A DNA stretch of 64,000 bases from Opisthorchis felineus. Lineage: Eukaryota; Platyhelminthes; Trematoda; Opisthorchiida; Opisthorchiidae. The DNA is taken from assembly GCA_004794785.1 (NCBI GenBank), contig SJOL01005699.1, forward strand, positions 122,049 through 186,048, given 5' to 3'. The notes under the pieces were generated by a model. It searched no databases. It saw only the letters and a program-made list of their open reading frames with translations, and had not been told where the DNA came from. Numbering within the stretch: position 1 is the stretch's first letter; each line of letters starts with the position of its first letter. Shown here piece by piece: positions 46,268-58,736 of the stretch. A program made the position numbers and the translations under genes.

Positions 46268-46690
46268 TGTTTCCCTTTGTTTGTTGAGGACTCTCCTATA
46301 TTTTTTAATCGGTCGTGAGCATCCGTAATCATAAATCTGATCATAGGCCTACCGTTCCACGCCTCAGGATGGTTCAACGGTGGTCAGTAAGATACACTGC
46401 GCGGTAATGCGTTTTGTCGCGGGCATTTGTGGAGGAATTGAAGTCGGTGTCGGGTGGAAGCCAGTCGACCTGCAAAAGTCTCCCATCGACGAGCGGTTTT
46501 GAGCGCAGAACGCCCGAAGATATTGGTAATGTTGTTGAATATAGGTAGCTCGGGTACGCTGCTTGGTTGTTGGTCTGTTCGTCGAGCTTAGCAGTTGGAT
46601 TGCAAACGTTTTATCACCAATCGAGGTGACATCGTTAGTGCATGGTTAAGTGGGTGAACTCCTTCTCTTCTGCGTGTGATTATATAGCTT

Positions 46691-47247
46691 CTAAACAGCA
46701 TCTGGTAGCTCCGAAGGCGGTCTTCGCGTGGTTTGATTGGTCCTCTGTGAATCTGGGTGTGTCTCAATCTCTTGTGTCTGGTTGGTTCGTTGGGCACATT
46801 CAATTCGACAGTTCTGTCCTGTGTGGCTCAGAGTTCCGTGACCGTGTAGTTCTTTTGCTCGTAACGGTTGATAGACTGGGTCAATGTCGATGTGTTTATT
46901 GATCGACTTTTGTGTGGAGTACCACGCCTCAACAAACTCTCGCTCCCGGGTTGTTGTGCGTGAGCAAGTATTTGGACACTGTCCCAATTGAACGTGTGTC
47001 CTTCTCTTTTCTCGTGGATTGGGACAAGTGACATTGGGTCAGGTCTTCTGCTAACAAGGTTGTGCTCGTGTATTTTGGTAGCAAGTTTTTTCCAGTTTGG
47101 CCAACAGTGTTTGCTACAGTCGTTACACACAAGTTTGTAGACCACATTCGTCTTCCTAACTGCATCCAACTTCCTCTTTGGTTTCGAGAGAGTTCTTCTC
47201 AACGTGTTCGCAGGCCTGAAGGCGATTGTATTTCCACGTTGCCGCAA
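46691..47247 (-). pseudogene. GIY-YIG endonuclease of Penelope-like element, copy B
   Basis: As in copy A, VVYKLVCNDC is followed by CWPNWKK in place of YVGQTGK, with the same compensating frame swap. The rest of the domain (HEHNLVSRRPDP, GHTFNWDSVQIL, INRYEQKNY) is open. A few substitutions differ from copy A (AHAQQP against AHSQQP). Confidence 0.82.
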
Positions 47248-47377
47248 ATGTCGTGCAGTTATCTACGCGGCGTTTCTGATACACGGCAGCGTAATCTTCC
47301 TCCGTTCTTGTTGTGTTGACAAATCAGCTCGGTGGTGGTCTCGTAAGCACCTCCATATGAAATTCCTTGGGTAGCAG

Positions 47378-49329
47378 TTATTTCGGAATGTCTCGTGGAG
47401 TCTTCGCTCTTCTTTTTTCTTCGCCTCTGTTGTGTTGCAATGCGTCTCGATCAGCTTGAATGGGGTTCGAACACAGGATCCGTTCGTGGCAGTTCGGATG
47501 GTTGCTGTAGTAGTTCAGAATCTGGTCTGTATGAGCTTTTTTCCTGTATACTTCAGTTTGCAGTTTGCCGTTTGTTTTTCTTGTGACGAGCACATCTAGG
47601 AACGCCAGTTTGTTGTTCTCCTCCGTTTCCTTTGTGAAACGGATGTGGGAAAACGCTTTGTTCAGCAGTTCATTCACTCGTGACAGTTTCTTTTTCTTTA
47701 TAATAGCAAATGCGTAACCCACGTATCGTACCCATATTTTCGGTTTGCTATCTGGTAGCACGATTCGCTCCATTTTCTGCATTGTAATTTCCGCAATGAA
47801 TCAAGATATTGGTGACCCCAGTGGCGTTCCTTTGATTTTTTCGTAATATTCTCCATTGAATTCAAAATAGGTTGCCGAACATTGTTGCCACTTTGTATAT
47901 CTTTGAAACTGCCTCTCATCTTGAATGACTATCTTCCCGGTTATCAATTCAAATTAACCGCCTCTTTTATTTTAGATATAATTTAACTCTATTTCAGTTT
48001 AGCAAAGACCTTTGTATCTTCCGTTTTCCTTGCTACGAAAATCGTTTTTACCGCCACAGATATACTATTTTTGTACCGAAACTCTGGTCAGCCATAGATT
48101 TGTTTTATTGCATCAATCTGCGACCCTGTTTTGATCAAGCGTTGGCTTTTGATTCATATTGGCTTTGCTTGCTCTTTGGAGTACCTCACAGTTTGTCGGA
48201 AACCGTCGACGTTTGTAGATTTGTATCCGTGTAACTACTTTTATTTTTATGGTACAGCAAACTTGCGTAACCACTTGTTCGGAATTTTGCCTGTTTGTTT
48301 GCTAACTTTGGTGCTCGTTGCTAACAATCGAAACGGTCGTTACAAACACAGATCTAGTAGTTCAAATGTTTCTTCTCTCCCGAGCGTTCCGTTGATGTTT
48401 CCGCGGTTGTCCAGGAGTTCAACAAAAGCAGTCCTTGCTGCATTCAAATCAACCGATGTGAACAGTGAGCTTACATCGGAGGACACGATTATTTTGTCTT
48501 CCCCGATTTTCACGTTTTTAGGTCTCTCAAGAAATTGTCCTGCATTGATGATTGAATATTGGGACCCATTAGTGAGATATTTCAGCCGCTCCCATAATTC
48601 TATTGAAATCTTGTATGTGGGTGTTCCTGCTAGTAAGACAATTGGGCATAATGGTACCGTTTCTTTGTGAACCTTTTGAAGTCCATAATATCGGGCAACT
48701 TCTGAGTCACGAGCCTTCATTTTCCAGTACTCTTCCTTTGAACTTTTGTGAAGATCCTTGAGTTTCTTCAGGGTTTTGTTTGTCTTGTTCGTAAGTTTTG
48801 CGGTTTGGCCGTTCTGCAGACGGGGGTATGTGGTTGTGTCATTGAGTAGAGCGTTGGCTTTGTCGATGTATTCTGCTTTCTCCAGAATGACTGTCATTCT
48901 TCCCTTGTCAGCTGGCATAACAACGACAGTTTTGACCGCTTTGAGGCTGCTTATTGACCTTTTTTCTTCAGTGGTTAAAGCGTCGTGTGTATTGTTTCGC
49001 GTGATAGCTAGAACAACGGTTTGACGTACTGCTTGCTGGGTTTCTTAATTGAGGCCGCTGGATTTGAAAGCCTCTTTGAGACCGGCCAAATATTCTAGAT
49101 TTCCAGCATCCTTGAAATTGAAATTAAGCCCTTTAATAAGAACGTTTTCCTCCACTGCTGTGGGTTGTCCTCTGGAGAGGTTCCTGATCCATGCTTCGTT
49201 GTTAGTTTGCTCGGCTAGCTTGACTAGTCTGTGGAACTTGCGCTGAAGAGTGACTAGTTTATTCCCAACAGTACGTCGTACTCTACGAGCTATGGCTTCA
49301 CTGAGTTGTTCCATGACTTCGGGTCCCAC
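47378..49329 (-). pseudogene. Penelope-type reverse transcriptase, copy B, same defects
   Basis: Same layout as copy A: N-terminal region 49329-49045, motifs YYGLQKVHK and VSSDVSSLFTSVDL at 48918-48340, RYVGYAF in place of RYVDDTF near 47.71 kb, thumb LAFLDVLVTRK. It shares the stop between the first two parts, the decayed stretch near 47.92-48.34 kb and the loss of both catalytic aspartates. The defects therefore predate the duplication or were copied with it. The plus-strand frame 48131-48670 is antisense. Confidence 0.85.
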
Positions 49330-49582
49330 TGTTTCCCTTTGTTTGTTGAGGACTCTCCTATATTTTTTAATCGGTCGTGAGCATCCGTAATCATAAATCT
49401 GATCATAGGCCTACCGTTCCACGCCTCAGGATGGTTCAACGGTGGTCAGTAAGATACACTGCGCGGTAATGCGTTTTGTCGCGGGCATTTGTGGAGGAAT
49501 TGAAGTCGGTGTCGGGTGGAAGCCAGTCGACCTGCAAAAGTCTCCCATCGACGAGCGGTTTTGAGCGCAGAACGCCCGAAGA

Positions 49583-50366
49583 TATTGGTAATGTTGTTGA
49601 ATATAGGTAGCTCGGGTACGCTGCTTGGTTGTTGGTCTGTTCGTCGAGCTTAGCAGTTGGATTGCAAACGTTTTATCACCAATCGAGGTGACATCGTTAG
49701 TGCATGGTTAAGTGGGTGAACTCCTTCTTTTCTGCGTGTGATTATATAGCTTCTAAACAGCATCTGGTAGCTCCGAAGGCGGTCTTCGCGTGGTTTGATT
49801 GGTCCCCTGTGAATCTGGGTTTGTCTCAATCCCTTGTGTCTGGTTGTCAGCAGAGGACCTGACCCAATGTCACTTATCTCAATCCACGAGAACAGAGAAG
49901 GACACACGTTCAATTGGGACAGTGTCCAAATACTTGCTCACGCACAACAACCTGGGAGCGAGAGTTTGGTGAGGCGTGGTACTCCACACAAAAGTCGATC
50001 AATAAACACATCGACATTGACCCAGTCTATCAACCGTTACGAGCAAAAGAACTACACGGTCACGGAACTCTGAGCCACACAGGACAGAACTGTCGAATTG
50101 AATGTGCCCAACGAACCAACCAGACACAAGAGATTGAGACACACCCAGATTCACAGGGGACCAATCAAACCACGCGAAGACCGTCTTCGGAGCTACCAGA
50201 TGCTGTTTAGAAGCTATATATTATATATATATATTATTATATATTATTATTAATTACGCGCAGAAGAGAAGGAATTCACTCACTCAACCCCGCACTAACG
50301 ATATCACCTCGATTGGTGATGAAACGTTTGCAATCCAACTGCCAGTCTCGGCGAACAGACCAACAA
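49583..50366. mobile_element. Penelope partial copy C with fold-back inverted end
   Basis: Bases 49583-49847 repeat the 3' end of the unit in the same orientation as copies A and B. At about 49848 (TCAGCAGAGGACCTG) the sequence switches strand and runs through the endonuclease end in plus orientation (49848-50366; plus frames 49834-50073 and 49914-50210 contain GHTFNWDSVQIL and INRYEQKNY). The result is a hairpin-forming structure with arms of about 255 bases (49583-49847 and 50112-50366) and a loop of about 265. The inverted arm carries copy A's 3' variant, the direct arm copy B's. Confidence 0.85.
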
Positions 50367-50369
50367 GCA

Positions 50370-53070
50370 TGTCTCAAGTTTCCCCAGTCAAGACAGATGG
50401 GTTTGTGTTTGTCCTGTGCGTGGACCAGGTTTGTTCATTTGTGCACTACGATCGATGTAGCTTTCACCTGGCCGTTGTTTAGGTCGCGTAGATGGCCAGC
50501 CGCACGTTAGTCGTGTACGTCGGCCATGTTCTCATTGCTGTATTTTGCAGGCATCGACAGACTACTTGGGCAACCTCAACTCAGAGTTTCAGGCTTCTCC
50601 TTCAGCTAGGGTGGAATCCAATGGTTAGCGTCATAATGAGCAGCCCGGTACGTATACCTCTAGCAGCAAACGTTTCGACAACTACCTGGGTCTGCTACGG
50701 AAAGCGTGTTATGTTTTGCCGTTTGTAATGAACAACTCTGCCGTCAGTAAAAGGAAGCTGAATAATTCCAGGGTGATATCAAGCGGTGTACCAGAGAACT
50801 TGACCTACGGGCATAGGTCATCATCTTCGAGCCTTACGTTCTTCAAACGCAGTGCGAGTTATCCGGTGAATGTGCGTACCGCGATGATTACTCCTAGTAG
50901 CCACTCTCGATGTAAGAAAACACAAGATTCGGCACCCGTTTAGTCGAGCGGAAGATAAAAGACTGCAACTGCCGACAAATTTGCCGCTCACTGGAAGCAC
51001 ACCCAAATTTTCACCGAAACTATGGGGTTTTCAAAGTTGTGACTTTTACGAGGAGCTAGTCTGATCCGTTTGCACCTATCGGTGTTATGTTACTTATAGC
51101 GTTTTGTTCGAATGAGCGAAATTTCAAGGTCACGGACCATCAACGAATCACAGTTTGTTACCGGTTTGCAAGAGACAAATCAGGAAATCGCACGTGAGCA
51201 TATTTTGGCGTTCTTCGGTGTTCTTTAAGAAGCAGATAACATCTACAGAATATCCAGTGCGAAATTCATACAGGAAAATTGGTCGGTGGCGTTTGTTTGC
51301 TTTATACTTCCCAGATTAAATAAATGCAAACCTCGGCATAACACATCTTTCTATGGAGCTCGACTTGCATTAAGTATAACAGCGTCAGACAACTTCATGA
51401 ATTGTGCAGTGGCTTCGCGAGAGCACTTTCTGTGAAGATATGCATGACTAGTCTGGATAATACAGCATCACGAGATAACTGAAGGTCAACTATCGATACA
51501 ATGATACCATTCCAATTAAGAATATGACGCTCCAGAGGCGAAATACTTCATAAAGCGCAAATATAATGATGGCAAATAAGGGCATCCATTGCCGGTCACC
51601 ATGATAATGGTAGCCCTTGACATCCACCTCGACTACTTGTCGTAGTTGCTCGACCCGTATCTATGTGCGGAGCTGATTATGAGGCGTCACCTGAAAATGT
51701 ATAATCAATTGCAACTCGTGTAGACCTGCAAAATCAATGAAAACATATAATTAAACAAAGTTGTGGTGGTTAACTCACCAAGTGCTTAGTAAATCTCGTT
51801 GTCCAGAATTGCCAGTTGGTGTCTACGCTGAAGCTAGAGCTTACTGTCACAAAAGTAAACTCACTACTTGCTTAGTTAGTCCCATTGGCAATAATGAGGA
51901 AGCCGTTTGCACCTAGATGATTTGATAGCGGCATTCAGCAATCATTTGCATTGTTGGAAGCAGAGAAGTTGAAGCTAGACAATCAGTAGACCACGTAGTA
52001 CATACCAGAACCCTGCTATCCAAGGACCGCATGAGTCCTCAAAAGCGCACCCATGGATGTCGCCGAAACGATGATCTATTGAGTAAGTGGGTACTTGGTG
52101 TCAAATCCGCTCATTTAGGGCACTAAATCCCAAATTTGCTCCTCTTCTGCTTCCCGATACCGATACCATGGAGCTTAATAAAATCGACAGCTCCGTCGTC
52201 CTTATCAAAGCTTTTAACCATTCCATACTCAGCTAAACTAGCAGTCTCACCAACTAGTAGCTTTTCTCTGGGAAACCTCAGCTAACGTGCTTGTGTATGT
52301 GATTTTCAGCATTCGGTTATACATAAACAGGCCTACACAGCTAAGTGACATATGTCGTAGGCTGCTCACCTTTCCGGGCTATTCTGAGGCTCTATTCCAC
52401 ATCTGTCATATGGGTTTGGGCCTCACCCAACACATCGTTCATGCTGAAATATTGCAACCCATTTCACTTCAACAATCATATCTACAATATGCGAATAGAT
52501 GAGCTTCTAAGACGGGCAGACTTGACGCAATCCAACTGCCTCAGAAAATGATGATGACCTAGCTGGAGAATGTATGGTTTGCTATATCACATTTCCCAGA
52601 AACAAATATCCTTCAACCAACCTCCAGGTAACATGCACCGCCGCAAAGCCATTACTCTCGCTTTGTCCTTTAAGTGGTCACTTGAGCCTGACTCCCCATA
52701 ATCCATCCTCACAATGCGCCTTGCATGCCCATTAACATCTGCCCTACCGGACTGGACTTTTCGACCTAACCAATGAACCTCCTGGTGCTGGACACATTCT
52801 TCAATGGAAGTCCCCGGTGCACAACCGGAAAATCGTTTTATAATTGTTTCGTTACGGATTCACCGGCACCGACCCACACGAGCTATGGATCCGAGACAAC
52901 AATTACCGAACACCTGAAGACGTCTTAGTTCCGCTCATCGAACAGGCCAAGTTTCACAGTCGTACAACAAAACAGCCCGTACTGCAGCCTGATGCATTCA
53001 CCCCTTGATATTCGGGGATATAACTCTTTGACACCACGGGTGTTTTAAATTAGTAAACGTTACCCGAGCT
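50370..53070. other. Unassigned sequence
   Basis: Only short open frames without motifs. No repeat recognised. Confidence 0.35.
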
Positions 53071-53074
53071 TTGC

Positions 53075-53330
53075 AGATTCGTGCCATGTCTGCCCCATCC
53101 GCACCTCCTGTCCCCGACGATGCGAAAGACTGCAGGGTTGACGGCTCTTACTTCAACGGCATGCCCTATTCCCAAAGATACTCCCACCGTATGCTGAACC
53201 TCATACTCCGTCTTCTGCAACGGAGGAAAGAGAAAACTAAAATGGAAGCAACCTTCGTCGGACGCCTGTGCCGTTGGCCTGATATTGCCCTGGTGGGAAC
53301 ACATATATGTAGCACATATATGCTATGAAC
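53075..53330 (+). repeat. Unclassified dispersed repeat, copy 2
   Basis: An 85-codon open frame whose middle (SHRMLNLILRLLQRRKEK, then EATFVGRLCRW) matches the minus-strand piece at 32.26-32.56 kb. Family unknown; a coding fragment of a mobile element is likely. Confidence 0.5.
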
Positions 53331-53334
53331 CTAA

Positions 53335-55690
53335 AAGTTCATTGATGGCAGAGCAAAAAATGCTCACGGTGACTCACCAAAGACACGCTGCATGACACCT
53401 CAGTGGCAGCTGGTTTTGCAAAGGCTTTACACTTTCCTTTAGGCTATAACCGCGCCGCTCTGAGGTCACCTCATCGTACAAACGCGCAACAGCGCCAGAC
53501 ATTTCACCTTCTTCCATGCTTTCACGTCCCAACACGCTCTAAGCTACCTTGGTGGATCACAATTTAGCCAATGCACGTCCCTCATAATGACATGCCTGCA
53601 CCCGTTTGCATTGACCGCATGCCCGCTATTTCCGCTTGAATACTGAATACAGTTTTTGAGATCGGGCAGTGTCGCCTCACTGCAATAGTTAGGAATTGTA
53701 ACAACTTTTGAATGAATATTATTCAGAGGCGCAGTCTAACTCATATCATCGTGCTTTCTAGCAGAACGTTTTGACACTTTTTCTTACTTTGAGTCTCCAG
53801 TTTTGACACAGGCTGTCTTATCGCCTCGTTGGAATGACAGCAATGAACCACAGTGCGCCCTCAAAGGACCTACTAATATCCTTCACCCATGATGAACTTA
53901 ATTTGACACGATTCCTTGGCAAATCCTAACTACAGTCGTAACTCCAAATGGCTCACCCAATACGTTCATGTACGGGGCTGTCCACGAACCCTAGTAAGAA
54001 GGCGCGATGACGGTACCGCGACTGCCATACACAGTCTGGGGGCTTGCCCGTATTTCAACATATCCCTAATATTTTCCAGACGAGCCTGTTACATGCGCCC
54101 ATAAGACTGCTTCAATCCGTTAAATTTGTGCCAGAACTTAAAATCACAGCCCACAAACCCACAAATTCATCCAGTGGCACTATCAAGGGGTCGGTATACC
54201 GGTGAAGAAAAAACTTTGCCCCGCGTTCGATATAGAGTGGGCTGACAATTATTAATAAACTTACTAGTTGTGACGAATTCCTTGGCTTTGTTTGGTGGGA
54301 CGCCTGCCGTAACGATAAAAGACCTTTCCAATGCAGGTCGCGAGTGGCTGCTGTGCGGACGAAGAGGGCGTAATTATTGCGCAATGTAATGCGTAATTAT
54401 TCTTCATATCGTTTTCAGATTATTTCCAAATCCAGTACAGAACAATACACGTAAAGAAACCAGCGTTCCACAAAATTCCCCATCGCCTTTACGGAGACTA
54501 CACGCGAAGCCAATATCAGCCATCAAAATATGAATTCCGCACCCATAGTTACCTCGGGTAGGTTTAAACAACTTCCAGCAAAGCTCTTGACGCGTGAGGA
54601 GATTTTTAGGGTTCGAATAAATACCATACAAAGCTAAAACTTTATTTTAAAGATTCCTTCGTTCAAACTACGGCTTCAGAGGAATTTGGGGAGTCGGCAA
54701 TATTTTTTTCCATTTGGTGTTGTTTTAAAATTTGAGCTGACTGTTGACCTCGCAGAGTGCTCAGTATTTGCACGATGGAATTGAATTTTCGAAAGCTACG
54801 ACGTGTCCCTGATGGACTACAACACACAGGCAAAGTGTTCAGAATACCAGTCCAAACTTTTGAGCCCCATCTAGGCATCTAGGGGTCCCGGTGATGCTCG
54901 GAAAGTATTCCACCAGAATTTTTCCTCCAGAGGTATGATTGCTTCAGTGGACAAGGAAATTTGCTGAGCTGCAAAAATACGAACGCAGATTAGGGTGGTT
55001 TTGGTTTGAGAACATACGCAACAAAATGTAATACTTTGGCGTAAAAAGTTTTACTCCACTCGCAAAGGTTTTGCATCTAAATGCATTGTGCGGCCAAGAA
55101 GCCCTACCTCGCAGCTTCGCTAATTTACACAATAATAACATTAAAGGGATTGACAGAAAAACGCGTTGCAATGGAGTGGTAACATCCAAAATATCGTAGT
55201 TTTCGAGAAATAGCTTCTATTTGCCGGATACCGGCCGGCACATGGTCACGACCCACGTGACCATGGCCAATAGGTTCAGCGCTCGACCAAGGTCGTCACA
55301 TTCTGCGTCTGGTTCCATCCTGTCCCATACCTGCGATCCCGACGCCATGCGGTTAGCGCACACGGGATATTTGACGGTACACAATGGGGCGGATAATTGG
55401 TATGGTGGAGAATTCGCAGCGAAATCATCCGGGGCTGCTCAGCACCCACACAAATTTGAACAGGCTTGTCCCCGCCGACAGTTCACAGCCAAACAACGGG
55501 CCTTTCTTGCTCTTGTCATCACAGCATGAAATGCACCGGTTTGAGAATGTCCCCAGAAGCGTCATCGGTACACACGGTTGGTAAGCGTACCATAAGGCAC
55601 GCTAGCTAGTTTCTCAAAAGAGCCACGTGGCTCGCAGTAAACGTGACGGATGTTCAACATCCCTAGCAGCACGTGCTGCGTGTACACGCA
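53335..55690. other. Unassigned sequence
   Basis: Short open frames on both strands; no recognised domain, RNA or repeat. Confidence 0.35.
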
Positions 55691-56160
55691 GTTTAAACGA
55701 ACATGTTTTCCGGTTATATGACGTTTGTATAACTGTCTAATAATCACCTAGCATGGTTCGTTGGTGGTGATCTGCATCATTAGAACTGCCACACAACCAT
55801 TTTTGTGGTTATCTGGAAGTTATATAACCGGTTTATAACCGTCAAATAACCGAATATCCGGTTATTGGACCGTTAATCATCATTTAACCGTATTTCGCTG
55901 TTACTACACTCATTTAACCGCGTTATGACGATATTTCACCGAATACGGAACCACGAAGTAATCTTTCCATAACCACATTTTCCGGTTACAGGGACGCCAA
56001 ATAATGGCGCCATAACTTAGTTCTACCTAACTTGGTAATTTGGCAGTTATTTAACCGTTTAGTAACCAAATTTTACGGTTAACTAACCGTGAAAAACGGT
56101 TTTCCGGTAGTTAATAAGCGGTCGTTTAACTGTTTTCCGCGGCCAACAACGGCAACATAA
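55690..56160. repeat. TAACCG / CGGTTA-rich block
   Basis: Within about 470 bases the hexamer TAACCG or its complement CGGTTA, and one-base variants, recur well over a dozen times on both strands, for example GTTATATAACCGGTTTATAACCG and CGGTTAACTAACCG. The spacing is irregular. This looks like the subterminal repeat array of a DNA transposon or a decayed short-unit satellite. No coding sequence. Confidence 0.6.
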
Positions 56161-56639
56161 CTGTAACGTAACGATCTAGCCTCATGGCCAAACGGTTAAG
56201 CGTGAAAATCGTCCAATCCGTTCCAGCGATTAAGGTCTGATGATCAAATCTTTACACGTGGCCGCACATCTATCTTTCGACCGCTTGTGCAGATGGTTCA
56301 ATGACTAAAGTGGTCCGGTACCGTCCCTTACGGACTAAGCACGGCGCTCAAAGAGCGGAAAACAGGTATACAACAGAAGTATACTTAAAATACAAAAGTA
56401 TATTTTACCGTCAACCAGCTTCACTCCGATGAAGGCAGGTCAAGTACGACCACCCCGGCCTTTTGGTTCGGTGCAGACGTCTGAAAGAGCGACAAAACAT
56501 CAGTGTCAATCAGTCCATCAATTTATCAACTATAAACTGCATACTATCGGCACATTGGTTCCAGCTGCTACAGCCTCGATCACCAGAAAACGGGAATGTG
56601 GGACATACAACCAAGCGTTTGAGGCGAAGGCATGTTCAG

Positions 56640-58085
56640 TTTGTTCAGAATTTGGGTAGCTACGCATTGAAGGCGACAGCTTTGATTCACAAGCGCCACT
56701 GACTGCCCGATTATGCCATTTCTGCCGATGTCATTAACCACTAGTAATTTAAGTCATGGGGTCCCCATTCGGGTAGGCGGCCGTTGCCGTACTTTGTTGC
56801 CACGTCATACGCTGTCCACAACTCGGTCGCTTCCTCTCAACAGAGGGTGGGCGAAAAGAGCTCTGTGAATTAGACGGTCTCCTGGCATGCATAGTACATG
56901 TCTTAGCAAGCGCAACCAGTGAAGCGTGAGTAATTCATCTATCGCGGGAGAGTTCATTCTTCCTAAGACCATCTGGAATACCTCAGTATTGTTAATCCGA
57001 TGTTCCCACCAGACCTGACCACTGCTTCGGAGTCACCACTGGTCAAACACCGACCTCTTCCGTATGTCCTCTGCGCGAACGGGCCACATTTCTGATTCAT
57101 AAAGCAGTGTGGATCGTACCACCGCAGTGTAAACTCTTCCCCAGACAGACCAACTGACGTCACGTCAGCGCTATAGGTGTCGGAGGTCGGCAAAAGCTGC
57201 CCTGGCCTTTCCGATTCGAGGAATAATCTCATCCCCATCCAGTTCACCGTTACTTATACAGCTGCCCAGGTAAACAAATTTATCTACCACATCGATTGGC
57301 TCGCCTGCAAGCATGAGGTGTGGGTTTGATCCCACCCAGTCTTTTAGCAGCACTTTACACTTTGCAGGTGAGGCGCATGCCAAAACGTGCGGCAGAATTA
57401 TTTAGGTTATTTAAAATCGTTTGGGAAGGATCTGAACCAAGGAGAGAAATATCGTCCGCATACTCAATGCCCGTGAGCGAACGTCCCGGGAGCATCTCGA
57501 CTCCCGAGTTTTCGGAGGCAGGCAGAGAAAGTTCAAGCAGCATATCAATAACGAAGTTGAAGGGGAAAGAGGACAGCCTTGTCTTACCCCACTGGACGTG
57601 GTGAACTCAGGCGACAGCTTCCCGTATCCTCGTACACGCCCACAGGAGTTCGCATAAGGTGCCCTCATAAGGGAGAGAAAATGGGAAGGGACAACTTTGA
57701 TCGCCAGACACTGCCAAGGTTACTGACAATCGACAGAACCAAAAGCAGCTTTCAAATCAAGCAAAACGACCAACGCGGGCCGTCTGAAAGAGTGATACAG
57801 TTCAGGAATTTGTCTCAAGGTGAAGACATGGTCGATACATCCTCGACCAGGGACAAACCTAGCTTGATTCTCACGAATCTCTCTCTCCCGATAATCCATC
57901 AACCTGCGCAAAATAATGTCAGAGAGCACCTTAGAGGCAACGGATACCAGGCTGATACCACGATAGTTTTCACATGACGCCCTTGCTCCCTTTTTGAAAA
58001 CTGGGATGATGGTCGAGGAGCTCCATTCGGCTGGTGTTCTGTTTTCGTTCCAAATCTTCTGCAGTATGTTTGTCAGACTGTTCAC
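56640..58085 (-). pseudogene. Reverse transcriptase and C-terminal region of the RTE-type LINE
   Basis: WSSSTIIPVFKKGARASCEN, YRGISLVSVASKV, FVPGRGCIDHVFTLRQ and LLDLKAAFGSVD lie in 58085-57720; SSGVRQGCPLSP near 57.62 kb; LTGIEYADDISLLGSD near 57.46 kb with the catalytic YADD intact; KFVYLGSCISNGELDGDE near 57.27 kb; then the C-terminal region with SETW-like and [12 protein letters not shown] blocks to 56.65 kb. At least three frameshifts (near 57.70, 57.55 and 57.25 kb) break the frame. Reads as a fairly young but dead copy. Confidence 0.85.
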
Positions 58086-58091
58086 CGGGAC

Positions 58092-58736
58092 CTAGTCACC
58101 TTCTTTGAATTGCGCTGGGTGTAGACCATCTGGGTCAGGTGCCTTGTTACGCTTCAGGATTGAAATTTCACGCTGGATTTCGGTTGCTGATGGTGGGCTG
58201 GTGTCAATGTTCCATTCGGACCTGCTTGGTTCTTCCAGCCGTTGTGTTGACGGAGACAGGGTGAACTGATCTTTGAGGTGCTCAGCCCACCGCTCAGGAC
58301 GGCGATTGAGAGAGTGATTTGGTGTTCCCTCTTTTTCGCACAATGTCTCGCTAACACGTGACTTCTTTTGACCCGTTGATCGAATCAGTTGAAACAAGGA
58401 GCGGCTGTTGCCTGCAGCGAAGTCCTTCCCCATCTCCTTGGCCTTCGAAATCCACCAGCGTTCTCTGCCATTCTTCAAACTCCTGATTATCCGGTGTTTG
58501 AGGGACCTGCGCGAGCCATCATAGTCGCTAGTTGCTGGTACGACCTTTCTGGCATCAATAAGATCTGCTGATCCAATGTTCACTGAGTCGAGATGGGCTG
58601 GATAAATACTTCTGAAAGCCGAGAGCATTGCTTTTTTAACTCGCCTCCATTCATCCTCCAAGCTATCTTCGTTGTCCACATGACTGTGCGTTTCCAGTAG
58701 CCTTCTAGTCAGATGAGCTCGATACTCTTGAGCCAC
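58092..58736 (-). pseudogene. LINE linker between endonuclease and reverse transcriptase
   Basis: A 214-codon open frame containing DEWRRVKKAMLSAFRSIYP, DARKVVPATSDYDGSRRSLK, ERWWISKAKEMGKDFAAGN, SRSLFQLIRSTG and RWAEHLKDQF, ending SILKRNKAPDPDGLHPAQFK, the entry to the reverse transcriptase. It is uninterrupted. Confidence 0.82.

Larger units (their letters stand above)
43422..46520 (-). mobile_element. Penelope-like element, copy A
   Basis: First of two direct tandem copies. Protein-coding parts run leftwards: N-terminal region (46267-45983), reverse transcriptase (45856-44316) and GIY-YIG endonuclease (44185-43629), the order of canonical Penelope-like elements. It is 3099 bases, 37 more than copy B, the extra length being an expanded TA/TAA tract near 43580-43622. 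Its 3' end carries a sequence variant different from copy B (see findings). Coding parts are about 99 percent alike between copies by eye. Confidence 0.88.
46521..49582 (-). mobile_element. Penelope-like element, copy B
   Basis: The second tandem copy, exactly 3062 bases from junction to junction (TATTGGTAATGTTG at 46521 and 49583). All coding blocks of copy A recur at plus 3062. Few base changes separate them, for example LAFLDVLV here against LAFLYVLV in copy A, and two C-to-A changes near 48.93 and 48.96 kb. Copy A's 5' end abuts copy B's 3' end with no spacer, the head-to-tail dimer arrangement typical of Penelope-like elements. Confidence 0.88.
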
